Origin: Pseudomonas fluorescens
Lineage (GTDB): Bacteria; Pseudomonadota; Gammaproteobacteria; Pseudomonadales; Pseudomonadaceae
DNA length: 64,000 nt
Reading direction: 5' to 3'
Assembly: GCF_002022275.1 (NCBI RefSeq)
Contig: NZ_MSDF01000025.1
Location: 10,775 to 74,774, forward strand
In this document: piece after piece, positions 26,079 through 34,879 of the stretch
Position numbering within the stretch: position 1 is the first letter of the stretch
Layout: each line of letters begins with the position of its first letter
Program-made: the position numbers and the translations under genes
The notes under the pieces: generated by a model
The model's database searches: none
The model's input: only the letters and a program-made list of their open reading frames with translations
Told to the model about the DNA's origin: nothing

Positions 26079-26108
26079 AGCTGCGCTGCGCCATGACCTT
26101 AAGGCATC

Positions 26109-26924
26109 ATGTGGTCTTTCGTTATTGAACCGGATGAGGACATGAGCCGTTATCAACCTCCGTTGACCCTGACTACAAAGATGTTGGCGCTGGTAGCTGA
26201 CATCAGCGAGCAGATCGGCCAACTTTCAGTCGGTGAAGATCATCGTCAGACGCCTCAGCTGCGACGCGGCAATCGAATTCGTACGATTCAGGCCTCGCTG
26301 GCCATCGAAAACAACACCCTCAGTGTCGAGCAGGTGACTGCGGTTCTTGAGGGCAAGCGAGTGTTGGGATTGCCTCGAGAGATCCAGGAAGTACGTAATG
26401 CATTCGCTGCATACGAAGCCATGCCGCAGTGGTCCGCGAGTGATCGTGCTGATCTCCTGCAAGCCCACGAATTGCTGATGTTTGGGCTGATCGACGACGC
26501 TGGCCGATTTCGTCAGGGCGGTGTGGGTATTTATCGCGGTGAGCAGCTGGTGCATATGGCCCCGCCTGCGAGCCGCGTGACGCATCTGATGGATGATCTA
26601 CTGCAATGGCTGTCGGTTTCTGATTGGCATCCATTGATCGCCAGTTGCGTGTTCCATTACGAGTTCGAATTTATCCACCCGTTCGCAGACGGTAACGGGC
26701 GGATGGGGCGACTGTGGCAAACCTTGATCCTCAGCCAGTGGCGCCCGGTACTGGCGTATCTTCCGGTGGAGGCGGTAATACGGGAGCAGCAGGATGCCTA
26801 CTATGGCGCGCTTTCGGCGGCCGACCAGCAGGCAGAAGCGACGCCTTTCGTCGAGTTCATGTTGCAGGCCTTGAGCTTGGCGTTGGCCGAAGCTGTACAC
26901 AGCGAGCGTCCGGCAGCGCCATAA
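26109..26924 (+). CDS. Fic-domain AMP-transferase with built-in inhibitory helix
   Basis: A 271-residue Fic protein. The catalytic motif HPFADGNGRMGR starts at His190 and is complete, so AMP transfer to a target hydroxyl is expected. Residues 63-68, SLAIEN, match the inhibitory (S/T)xxxE(N/G) motif, in which the glutamate blocks ATP binding; being N-terminal to the Fic motif it makes this a class II, self-inhibited Fic protein. The C-terminus contains no clear winged helix. TAAGG 6 bases before the ATG supports the start at 26109, although ATG 26142 is possible. Target unknown. It is followed immediately by a two-way terminator. Confidence 0.88.
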   Translation: MWSFVIEPDEDMSRYQPPLTLTTKMLALVADISEQIGQLSVGEDHRQTPQLRRGNRIRTIQASLAIENNTLSVEQVTAVLEGKRVLGLPREIQEVRNAFAAYEAMPQWSASDRADLLQAHELLMFGLIDDAGRFRQGGVGIYRGEQLVHMAPPASRVTHLMDDLLQWLSVSDWHPLIASCVFHYEFEFIHPFADGNGRMGRLWQTLILSQWRPVLAYLPVEAVIREQQDAYYGALSAADQQAEATPFVEFMLQALSLALAEAVHSERPAAP

Positions 26925-26956
26925 AAATGCCCGCATCTCTCAATGCGGGCATTTTT
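26923..26956. terminator. Two-way terminator between Fic and slt genes
   Basis: A 14-base stem AAAAATGCCCGCAT/ATGCGGGCATTTTT with loop CTCTCA. It overlaps the last two bases of the Fic stop codon and can end both convergent transcripts. Confidence 0.9.
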
Positions 26957-26972
26957 ATTTCCGGGTCAGCCT

Positions 26973-28901
26973 TTACTGATCATCAAAATACCGCTCATGC
27001 CAATCCACCAGCGGCTGCGGTGAGTTGAGTTTTTGCCCGTAGATCACCGAATAAGACAGCACGTTCTGTACGTACTGGCGGGTTTCGTCGAACGGGATGC
27101 TTTCCACCCACACATCGAAACTCAGGTGGTCAGCACCGCGCAGCCACTGACGCACGCGGCCGGGGCCGGCGTTGTAGGCGGCGGAGGCGAGCACGCGGTT
27201 ACCGTTGAACTGGCTGTGCACCTGGCTCAGGTAGGCGGCGCCGAGCTGGATGTTTTTGTCCGGGTCCAGCACCTGGGCCGGTGAGGCCAGCGGGATGCTG
27301 AACTTGCGCGCGGTTTCCTTGGCGGTGCCGGGCATCAGTTGCATCAGGCCACTGGCGCCGACGCCGGAGCGGGCGTCGTCCATGAAGGCGCTTTCCTGAC
27401 GGGTGATGGCGAATACCCAGCTGGAATGCAGGCCGCGTACCTTGGCTTCGCGCACCAATGTGTCGCGGTGAGCCATCGGGAAGCGGATGTCGAGGTCATC
27501 CCAGTACTGCGCCTGGCTGATGGTGCGGATCGCCGGGAAATACCACTTCATGTCGTAGGCCAGTTTGGCTTGGGCGACCATCTCGTCGCGGTTGAAGTGG
27601 CGGCTGACGTGGTACCACTCGCGGCGGCCATCAACCACTTGACCACGCGCATAGAACTCCAGGGCGCGACGCACGCCCGGGGTGTTGCGTACCTTGTTCA
27701 TCAACGCCTGGCTCATCACCAGCGGTTTGTTGGTCAGTTGATACGGGGATTTGGAGCGGTCGGCGGCGAGGAAACCGTAGAAATCACGCTCCTTGGCCAC
27801 GTTTTTGTACAGCACCATGGCCTGCGGGTTTTTTGGCTCAGCCAGTTCCAGGCTGCGTGCCTGCCAGTAGCGCCAGCGGTTGGTGGTCGCCAGGTCCTGT
27901 GGGAGTTTGCGAGTCAACTGGTAGGCATCTTCCCAGCGCGCCAGGCGCAGCAGCAAGCGCAGGCGCCATTCGGAGACGGTGTTGTCACGCAGCTCCGGGT
28001 CGTACTGAGTCATCACGTCCAGCGCGCGCGGGTCATAGCGGCGCGCCAGGGTCAGGCCGATTTCGCGGGCGATCGACACTTTTTCGTCACGGGAGAAGTG
28101 CATGCTGCTGGCGTAGCCGTCGAGCAGAGCCATGGCCTTGTCCGGGTCCTGGCGTGCCAGGCGACGCAAGCCAAGGCCTACGGCATCAGACATCGCCTCA
28201 TTGGCCGGCAGGAAACGCGACGGGTCACCGAGCAGGTTGGGGTTTTGTGCCACGTCCACCATCACGCGGCCCTGGGCGCCGAGGGTCGGCAGGGTTTTCA
28301 CCAGGCTGTTGGCCAGCGCGTAGTTGCGCGCTTCGGCGGCGAGCTTGGCGCGGTCCCAGATCTTCTGCTCGGTCAGTTGGCCGTCGGCGGCCCACTGGCC
28401 GAACGTGGCGTCACAGGCGGCCGGTTGGGATTTGCCGGTGAACCAGAGTTTTTCGGTGGTCTTGTAGCCTTCGGCTTTCAGATTGTGCGTGAGCTGGTAC
28501 TGGCCATGCAGGCAGTCCAGCTCGACGAAATTGAGCTTGGCGTCGTAGTACTTTTCAAAGGTCTGCCAGTCGCCACGGTCGGCCAGCCAGCGTAGCCAGC
28601 GCAACTTCATCCAGTTGGCCTGGGGCAGGTCGCCGTTTTTGGCGAGGAACTGTTCGATTTCCTCATTGCTCGCGGTTTTCAGGCGCGCGGTCAGTTCGTC
28701 GTAGGCCAGGTACGGCGTGAGCGGGTAGTCGGCCAGGGCGGCGCTGTATTGCATGTACGGACCACTGTCGCCCTTGGCCAGGGCGCGTTTGGCTTCATCG
28801 TAATATTGACGTTGGGTGGTGAGGTCCACGGCCTGGGCGGATTGAACGGCGGTGGCAGAAAGAAGCAGACAAGATAAAAAGTTGAAAAGGCGACTGCGCA
28901 T
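26973..28901 (-). CDS. slt: Soluble lytic murein transglycosylase
   Basis: A 642-residue exported enzyme that cleaves peptidoglycan glycan strands to give 1,6-anhydromuropeptides. It has a signal peptide (residues 1-24, ending SAQA), a long helical superhelix domain of tetratricopeptide-like repeats (about 30-450), and a C-terminal lysozyme-like domain. The catalytic glutamate lies in ITRQESAF near 503, followed by GLMQLMPGTA. The start at 28901 gives the signal peptide; an upstream in-frame start was rejected. Length and domain order match Slt70. Confidence 0.92.
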   Translation of the reverse strand: MRSRLFNFLSCLLLSATAVQSAQAVDLTTQRQYYDEAKRALAKGDSGPYMQYSAALADYPLTPYLAYDELTARLKTASNEEIEQFLAKNGDLPQANWMKLRWLRWLADRGDWQTFEKYYDAKLNFVELDCLHGQYQLTHNLKAEGYKTTEKLWFTGKSQPAACDATFGQWAADGQLTEQKIWDRAKLAAEARNYALANSLVKTLPTLGAQGRVMVDVAQNPNLLGDPSRFLPANEAMSDAVGLGLRRLARQDPDKAMALLDGYASSMHFSRDEKVSIAREIGLTLARRYDPRALDVMTQYDPELRDNTVSEWRLRLLLRLARWEDAYQLTRKLPQDLATTNRWRYWQARSLELAEPKNPQAMVLYKNVAKERDFYGFLAADRSKSPYQLTNKPLVMSQALMNKVRNTPGVRRALEFYARGQVVDGRREWYHVSRHFNRDEMVAQAKLAYDMKWYFPAIRTISQAQYWDDLDIRFPMAHRDTLVREAKVRGLHSSWVFAITRQESAFMDDARSGVGASGLMQLMPGTAKETARKFSIPLASPAQVLDPDKNIQLGAAYLSQVHSQFNGNRVLASAAYNAGPGRVRQWLRGADHLSFDVWVESIPFDETRQYVQNVLSYSVIYGQKLNSPQPLVDWHERYFDDQ

Positions 28902-29114
28902 GAGACGTCCGTGCAGAGAAATCACGACTAGCACCGGCACTGCCGACACTGATTGCCCCTAGCTTAGCCTTTTGCCGGAGGCAGGCGAAAGCTTTGCTGG
29001 ACGGTTCGTTCAGGTTCGCGGGAAATGTCCTTCTGAACGTGTCGATAGAGAAAATGCCAGCCGCATCCCACCCTCAAGTCAGGTAGAATGCGCGCCCAGT
29101 TTTTGGAGAAGCGT

Positions 29115-31034
29115 ATGACCCTGCTCAAATTCAGCGATGTGTCCCTTGCTTTCGGCGCTATGCCGTTGTTGGACAAGGTGTCCTGGCAGATCGCCCGTGG
29201 TGAGCGGGTGTGCATCATCGGCCGCAACGGCACCGGCAAGTCCAGCATGATGAAGCTGGTAAAAGGCGACCAGAAGCCCGATGACGGCTCTGTCTGGCGT
29301 GCCCCGGGCCTCAAGATCGGCGAATTGCCGCAAGAATTGCCGGTGGCCGACGGACGGACAGTGTTCGACGTGGTTGCCGAAGGCCTGGACGGCGTTGGCG
29401 CGTTGCTCGCCGAATACCATCATCTGGCGCAGAACTGCGTCACCGAAGACGATCTGAACAAGCTGATGCATGTTCAGCAAGACCTCGAAGCCCGTGATGG
29501 CTGGCGCTTGCAGCAATTGGTCGACAGCACCTTGAGCCGTCTGCAACTGCCGCCGGACAAGACCCTCGCCGAATTGTCCGGCGGCTGGCGTCGTCGCGTG
29601 CTGCTGGCCCAGGCCCTGGTGTCCGAGCCGGACCTGCTGCTGCTCGACGAACCGACCAACCACCTGGACATCGGCGCAATCGCCTGGCTTGAAGAAGCCA
29701 TCAAGGATTTCCAGGGCGCCGTGTTGTTTATCACGCACGACCGGGCCTTCCTGCAGAGCCTGGCCACGCGCATCCTCGAGCTGGACCGTGGCGGCCTGAT
29801 CGACTGGAACGGCGACTACGCCAGCTTCCTGGTGCACAAAGAGGCCTCGCTGGCCGCTGAAGAAACCGCTAACGCCCTGTTCGACAAAAAGCTGGCCCAG
29901 GAAGAAGTCTGGATCCGCCAGGGCATCAAGGCGCGCCGCACCCGTAACGAAGGCCGTGTACGCGCGCTGAAAGCTCTGCGCGTTGAGCGTGGCGAGCGTC
30001 GCGAGCGCACCGGCAAGGCGAATATCCAGCTTGATACCGCCGAGAAATCCGGCAAGCAAGTGATGGTGCTGGAAAACGTCAGCTTCCATCACCCGGACGG
30101 TCCGTTCCTGATCAAGGACTTCTCCATGGTCCTGCAGCGCGGCGACCGTATCGGCCTGCTGGGCGCCAACGGCACCGGCAAGACCACCTTGCTCAAGCTG
30201 ATGCTCAGCGGCCTGCAGCCGACCAGCGGCAAGGTCGAAGAAGGCACCAAGATCGACGTGGCCTACTTTGACCAGTTGCGCCATCAGCTGGACCTGGAAA
30301 AGACCGTGATCGACAACGTCGCCGAAGGTCGCGACTTTATCGATATCGACGGCCAGAGCCGCCACGTGCTGAGCTACCTGGGCGACTTCCTGTTCAGCCC
30401 GCAACGTGCGCGTACCCCGGTGAAAGCCTTGTCCGGTGGTGAGCGTGCGCGTCTGCTGTTGGCCAAGCTGTTCAGCAAACCGGCCAACCTGCTGGTACTC
30501 GACGAACCGACCAACGACCTCGACGTTGAAACCCTGGAACTGCTCGAGGAAGTGTTGCTGACCTTCAACGGCACCGTGCTGATGGTCAGCCACGACCGGG
30601 AATTCCTCGACAACGTGGTCACCAGCACCCTGGTCTTCGAAGGCGAAGGCAAGGTGCGTGAATACGTGGGGGGTTATCAGGACTGGCTGCGTCAGGGCGG
30701 CTCGCCGCGCCTGCTGGGCGTGACCGAAAGCAAGTCCGGCAAGGCCGATCTGACCTCGGCGGTGGTGACTCCGGTCGCAGCTGCGCCGGTTCAGGAAGCC
30801 GTACCGGCTGCCAACAAGAAGAAGCTCAGCTACAAGCTGCAGCGTGAGCTGGAAGCGTTGCCGGGTGATATCGACGCCAAGGAGCAGCAGATCGCTGCAG
30901 TAGAGGCAGACATGGCTGACGCGGGTTTCTACCTGCGTCCGGCGGCGGAAACCGCTAAGGTCATCGCTTCCCTGGAAACGTTGAACCAGGAGCTGGAAGC
31001 GCTGGTTGAGCGTTGGGCCGAGCTGGATGCCTGA
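29115..31034 (+). CDS. uup: ABC-F protein Uup
   Basis: A 639-residue protein with two ABC ATPase domains and no membrane part. Walker A motifs are GRNGTGKS (36-43) and GANGTGKT (about 350-357); the signatures are LSGGWRRR and LSGGERAR. An ABC-F linker joins the domains and a C-terminal coiled coil of about 80 residues (about 560-639) is diagnostic of Uup, which acts on ribosomes or DNA structures. GGAGAAGCGT precedes the ATG. A long hairpin terminator follows. Confidence 0.92.
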   Translation: MTLLKFSDVSLAFGAMPLLDKVSWQIARGERVCIIGRNGTGKSSMMKLVKGDQKPDDGSVWRAPGLKIGELPQELPVADGRTVFDVVAEGLDGVGALLAEYHHLAQNCVTEDDLNKLMHVQQDLEARDGWRLQQLVDSTLSRLQLPPDKTLAELSGGWRRRVLLAQALVSEPDLLLLDEPTNHLDIGAIAWLEEAIKDFQGAVLFITHDRAFLQSLATRILELDRGGLIDWNGDYASFLVHKEASLAAEETANALFDKKLAQEEVWIRQGIKARRTRNEGRVRALKALRVERGERRERTGKANIQLDTAEKSGKQVMVLENVSFHHPDGPFLIKDFSMVLQRGDRIGLLGANGTGKTTLLKLMLSGLQPTSGKVEEGTKIDVAYFDQLRHQLDLEKTVIDNVAEGRDFIDIDGQSRHVLSYLGDFLFSPQRARTPVKALSGGERARLLLAKLFSKPANLLVLDEPTNDLDVETLELLEEVLLTFNGTVLMVSHDREFLDNVVTSTLVFEGEGKVREYVGGYQDWLRQGGSPRLLGVTESKSGKADLTSAVVTPVAAAPVQEAVPAANKKKLSYKLQRELEALPGDIDAKEQQIAAVEADMADAGFYLRPAAETAKVIASLETLNQELEALVERWAELDA

Positions 31035-31050
31035 GTGATTCCAGTGCATT

Positions 31051-31090
31051 AAAAAACCCGGTGTTCAGTTGGATGAACACCGGGTTTTTT
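31051..31090. terminator. Two-way terminator after uup
   Basis: A 17-base perfect stem AAAAAACCCGGTGTTCA with its complement and loop GTTGGA, ending in six T. The A run on the other side makes it work in both directions. Confidence 0.9.
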
Positions 31091-31110
31091 ATATGAAATA
31101 CGGATCAAAA

Positions 31111-31200
31111 TGTGGGAGCTGGCTTGCCTGCGATTGCAGTCTGCCAGTTGATACGTCTGGCGACTGATACACCGCTATCGCAGGCAAGCCAGCTCCCACA
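31111..31200. repeat. REP pair 9
   Basis: Inverted REP monomers of the GAGCTGGCTTGCCTGCGAT subtype between convergent uup and the universal stress gene, close after the uup terminator. Confidence 0.92.
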
Positions 31201-31217
31201 TTGGATTTTCATTGGTC

Positions 31218-31664
31218 TTACTTGCTGGTGTCCTTGACCAGCTTCACCGCCAGCACATCGCACGGCGCGCCGTGCAACACATCATTGGCGGTAGAGCCCA
31301 GCAACAACGCCAAACCGTGACGACCATGGCTGCCGACCACGATCAGGTCGCAAGCCTTTTCCTTGGCCAGATGGTGGATTTCCTGGCGCGGTTGGCCGTA
31401 GGTCAGGTGGCAGTCTTCCTTTTTCAGGTGCGGGTATTTGAGAATCAAACGGTCAAGGCGCTCCTTGGCCTGGTCGAATTGTTGTTGCTGCAACTGGGAA
31501 AGGTCCATTGGCACGTCACCGCCAAAGGCCATGGCCATGGGTTCGACGATGTGCACCAGCGAGAGGATGGCGCCATTGGCCAATGCAGATTCCTGCGCGC
31601 GCTTGATCACTGGATCGCACTCTTCGGTCAGATCGACAGCGACCAGAATATGTTGGTAGGGCAT
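31218..31664 (-). CDS. Universal stress protein, UspA family
   Basis: A 148-residue single-domain UspA-fold protein. The ATP-binding pattern G-2x-G-9x-G(S/T) is present as GSHGRHGLALLLGST near residues 112-126, so it belongs to the ATP-binding subgroup. The opening MPYQHILVAVDL is the usual first strand. Such proteins respond to nutrient and oxygen stress by unknown means. It is convergent with uup. Confidence 0.9.
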   Translation of the reverse strand: MPYQHILVAVDLTEECDPVIKRAQESALANGAILSLVHIVEPMAMAFGGDVPMDLSQLQQQQFDQAKERLDRLILKYPHLKKEDCHLTYGQPRQEIHHLAKEKACDLIVVGSHGRHGLALLLGSTANDVLHGAPCDVLAVKLVKDTSK

Positions 31665-31769
31665 GAGGCGTTCCTCCAGGGGACTGCAATAAATTCAGTA
31701 TGGCTGCTTTCAAGCGGATGGGGTTGCGTCAGATCAAATCCGCTCATCTGGAAATTCGGGAGTACACAT

Positions 31770-32207
31770 ATGACGGTCTGGATAGTGGTGTCAATCCTTG
31801 TGGTGGTTTTGAGCCCCTTGGCATGGCTGCGCCCGTCGCGCCATCAGAGCGGGCGCATGGCCCTGCGCATGGAGGCGCGCCGCATTGGCCTGGCCATGCA
31901 GTTGTCGCCTCAGGAGTGGCCGCACTGGCTCAAGCACGAGCCGCCGAGCCCGTGTGCGCAGTACTGTCGGCCACGGCGCGGCAGCACGCCGGCCCTCTGG
32001 AGTTACTGGCAGCTGGAGCCTGGGGTGTGGGTCAACCAATGGCGCGAAGTGTGTGTGGATGAGAAGTTGTTGCCGCATTTTGCGACGCTGCCGGACAACG
32101 TCTACAAGGTCGAGGCCGACAAGCAAATGATCGCCTTGTATTGGGGCGAGAAGGGCGAGGCGAGTGTGTTGCAGGCCATTGATAAGCTGCTCAAGGCCCT
32201 GGCCTGA
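31770..32207 (+). CDS. Small membrane-anchored protein of unknown function
   Basis: A 145-residue protein with one N-terminal membrane segment (residues 3-20) and a soluble domain of about 110 residues rich in Trp, Arg and Pro. I do not recognise a domain. The start follows a GGAG about 8 bases upstream and gives a typical MTVWIVVSI signal-anchor. It is divergent from the universal stress gene. Confidence 0.65.
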   Translation: MTVWIVVSILVVVLSPLAWLRPSRHQSGRMALRMEARRIGLAMQLSPQEWPHWLKHEPPSPCAQYCRPRRGSTPALWSYWQLEPGVWVNQWREVCVDEKLLPHFATLPDNVYKVEADKQMIALYWGEKGEASVLQAIDKLLKALA

Positions 32208-32702
32208 GGTCTCGGCTCAAAAGCCAGGCATTAAAAAGCCCGACATTCATCATCGGGCTGGAGTTGGCCAGGCAGGCCGGTAAATCTGTGGTACTCGCGT
32301 CGGATGTTCATCCAGGCGCGTTACGGTTGTCGCTAGCCTAGCGGTATATCCGGTTCTGTACAGTCTTTTCCCATAACTTTTCTGTTATTGATTTCGTGAA
32401 TATTTGAATATTGACGGGGCGCAGGCCTATGGTTGAGGTTCTGAAATGACTGGAAAGTCGCGTTTTTCCTGGCCTTTCGAGCGATTGACAATTGCCCGGA
32501 ATTGGATGAAGGTGGCGTACCCAAATCAAACGGGCGTATGAATTGAGCGTTTGTCTGTCAGACGGCTCATACATAACCCCGACTATCGCATTGGCGGGTG
32601 TGCCTGGCGGATTGGCATGAGCATTGACGAAATAATCAATGTCAGACCAGAGGCCAGCGTCCAGTGTGTACTGTTCAGCTTCCATATCGTGGAGATCAGT
32701 TG
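32208..32702. other. 495-base fadB upstream region
   Basis: I see no supported gene here. It holds a hairpin resembling a minus-strand terminator (32232-32259), an A/T-rich stretch (about 32360-32415), the separated motifs CAAAC and GTTTG described separately, and the fadB leader ending GGAGATCAGTTG just before its ATG. A 115-residue minus-strand open frame (32338-32685) has no ribosome-binding site and no recognisable similarity. Confidence 0.6.
32232..32259 (-). terminator. Minus-strand terminator-like hairpin
   Basis: Seven-base stem AGCCCGA/TCGGGCT; five A precede it, giving a T run only when read on the minus strand. The T run is missing on the plus strand, where the preceding gene lies. 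Confidence 0.4.
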
Positions 32703-34850
32703 ATGATTTACGAAGGTAAAGCCATCACGGTTAAAGCTCTTGAAAGTGGCATCGTCGAATTGAAATTCGACCTCAAGGGTGAGTCCGTCAACAAGTTCAA
32801 CCGTCTAACCCTGAATGAATTGCGTCAGGCCGTAGACACCATCAAAGCAGATGCTTCGGTCAAGGGCGTGATCGTCTCCAGCGGCAAGGACGTGTTCATC
32901 GTCGGCGCTGACATCACCGAATTCGTCGACAACTTCAAGCTGCCCGATGCAGAGCTTGTGGCCGGCAACCTCGAAGCCAACAAGATTTTCAGCGATTTCG
33001 AAGACCTCAACGTGCCAACCGTTGCCGCGATCAATGGCATCGCGCTGGGCGGCGGCCTCGAAATGTGCCTGGCGGCAGACTTCCGTGTGATGTCGGCCAC
33101 CGCCAAAATCGGCCTGCCTGAAGTCAAACTGGGCATCTACCCGGGTTTCGGCGGCACCGTACGTCTGCCGCGCCTGATCGGTGCCGACAACGCCATCGAG
33201 TGGATCGCCGCCGGCAAGGAAAACCGTGCTGAAGACGCGCTGAAAGTCGGCGCCGTCGATGCCGTGGTTGCCCCGGAGAAACTCGCCGAAGCCGCACTGA
33301 ACCTGATCAAGGGCGCCATCAGCGGCGAATTTGACTACAAGGCCAAGCGTCAGCCGAAGCTGGAAAAACTCAAGCTCAACGCCATCGAACAAATGATGTC
33401 GTTCGAAACCGCCAAAGGTTTCGTGGCAGGCCAGGCCGGCCCGAACTACCCGGCGCCGGTTGAAGCGATCAAGACCATCCAGAAAGCCGCGAACTTCGGT
33501 CGCGACAAAGCCCTGGAAGTGGAAGCGGCTGGTTTCGTCAAACTGGCGAAAACCTCGGCTGCGCAAAGCCTGATCGGCCTGTTCCTGAACGATCAGGAGC
33601 TGAAGAAAAAGGCCAAGGCCTACGACGAAATCGCCAAAGACGTGAAACAGGCTGCCGTACTTGGCGCCGGTATCATGGGCGGCGGTATCGCCTATCAGTC
33701 GGCGTCCAAAGGCACGCCGATCCTGATGAAAGACATCAACGAGCACGGCATCGAGCAAGGCCTGGCAGAAGCCGCCAAGCTGCTGGTCGGCCGCGTTGAT
33801 AAAGGCCGCATGACCCCTGCGAAGATGGCTGAAGTGCTTAACGGCATTCGTCCTACGCTGTCCTACGGCGATTTCGGCCACGTCGACCTGGTGGTCGAAG
33901 CCGTTGTCGAGAACCCGAAGGTCAAGCAGGCTGTATTGGCTGAAGTGGAAGCTCAGGTTAAAGACGACACTATCCTGGCCTCGAACACCTCGACTATTTC
34001 CATCAGCTTGCTGGCCAAGGCCCTCAAGCGTCCGGAAAACTTCGTCGGCATGCACTTCTTCAACCCGGTGCACATGATGCCGCTGGTGGAAGTGATCCGT
34101 GGCGAGAAGTCCAGCGAGCTGGCGGTTGCCACCACCGTTGCCTACGCCAAGAAAATGGGCAAGAACCCGATCGTGGTCAATGACTGCCCGGGCTTCCTGG
34201 TCAACCGCGTGCTGTTCCCCTACTTCGGCGGTTTCGCCAAGCTGGTCAGTGCCGGTGTGGACTTTGTGCGCATCGACAAAGTCATGGAAAAATTCGGCTG
34301 GCCAATGGGCCCGGCGTACCTGATGGACGTGGTCGGCATCGACACCGGCCACCACGGTCGCGACGTGATGGCTGAAGGCTTCCCGGACCGTATGAAAGAC
34401 GACCGCCGCTCGGCGATCGACGCGCTGTACGAGGCCAAGCGCCTGGGCCAGAAGAATGGCAAAGGCTTCTACGCCTACGAGGCCGACAAGAAGGGCAAGC
34501 AGAAGAAAGTGGCCGACCCGTCGGTTCACGAAGTGCTGGCTCCGGTCATCTACGAGCAGCGTGAGGTGTCCGACGAAGACATCATCAACTGGATGATGAT
34601 CGCCCTGTGCCTGGAAACCGTGCGTTGCCTGGAAGACGGCATCGTTGAAACCGCTGCCGAAGCCGACATGGGCCTGGTGTACGGTATTGGTTTCCCTCCA
34701 TTCCGTGGCGGTGCGCTGCGTTACATCGATTCCGTCGGTGTGGCTGAGTTCGTTGCCCTGGCTGACAAATACGCTGATTTGGGCCCGCTGTACCACCCGA
34801 CTGAAAAACTGCGCGAGATGGCCAAAAACGGCCAGCGTTTCTTCGGTTAA
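32703..34850 (+). CDS. fadB: Fatty acid oxidation complex alpha subunit
   Basis: A 715-residue bifunctional protein for beta-oxidation: enoyl-CoA hydratase/isomerase at the N-terminus (GIALGGGLEMCLAADF, about 108-123) and 3-hydroxyacyl-CoA dehydrogenase at the C-terminus (NAD loop GAGIMGGGIA near 320-329, HFFNPVHMMPLVEV near 450). It forms a complex with FadA. The start at 32703 gives MIYEGKAITV; an upstream start at 32664 lacks support. fadA follows 29 bases later, so the two form one operon. Its leader contains motifs resembling halves of a PsrA site. Confidence 0.95.
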   Translation: MIYEGKAITVKALESGIVELKFDLKGESVNKFNRLTLNELRQAVDTIKADASVKGVIVSSGKDVFIVGADITEFVDNFKLPDAELVAGNLEANKIFSDFEDLNVPTVAAINGIALGGGLEMCLAADFRVMSATAKIGLPEVKLGIYPGFGGTVRLPRLIGADNAIEWIAAGKENRAEDALKVGAVDAVVAPEKLAEAALNLIKGAISGEFDYKAKRQPKLEKLKLNAIEQMMSFETAKGFVAGQAGPNYPAPVEAIKTIQKAANFGRDKALEVEAAGFVKLAKTSAAQSLIGLFLNDQELKKKAKAYDEIAKDVKQAAVLGAGIMGGGIAYQSASKGTPILMKDINEHGIEQGLAEAAKLLVGRVDKGRMTPAKMAEVLNGIRPTLSYGDFGHVDLVVEAVVENPKVKQAVLAEVEAQVKDDTILASNTSTISISLLAKALKRPENFVGMHFFNPVHMMPLVEVIRGEKSSELAVATTVAYAKKMGKNPIVVNDCPGFLVNRVLFPYFGGFAKLVSAGVDFVRIDKVMEKFGWPMGPAYLMDVVGIDTGHHGRDVMAEGFPDRMKDDRRSAIDALYEAKRLGQKNGKGFYAYEADKKGKQKKVADPSVHEVLAPVIYEQREVSDEDIINWMMIALCLETVRCLEDGIVETAAEADMGLVYGIGFPPFRGGALRYIDSVGVAEFVALADKYADLGPLYHPTEKLREMAKNGQRFFG

Positions 34851-34879
34851 GCGCCCAGACGACCAGAGCGAGAATATTT

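Noticed and set aside
29079..31049. Open frame of 656 codons on the minus strand across uup
   Set aside because: Antisense to a gene with two intact ATPase domains; low-complexity product.
32338..32685. 115-codon minus-strand frame in the fadB upstream region
   Set aside because: No ribosome-binding site, no recognisable domain, and it runs through the expected fadB leader.
32805..34796. Open frame of 663 codons on the minus strand across fadB
   Set aside because: Antisense to fadB and similar in composition to other shadow frames.
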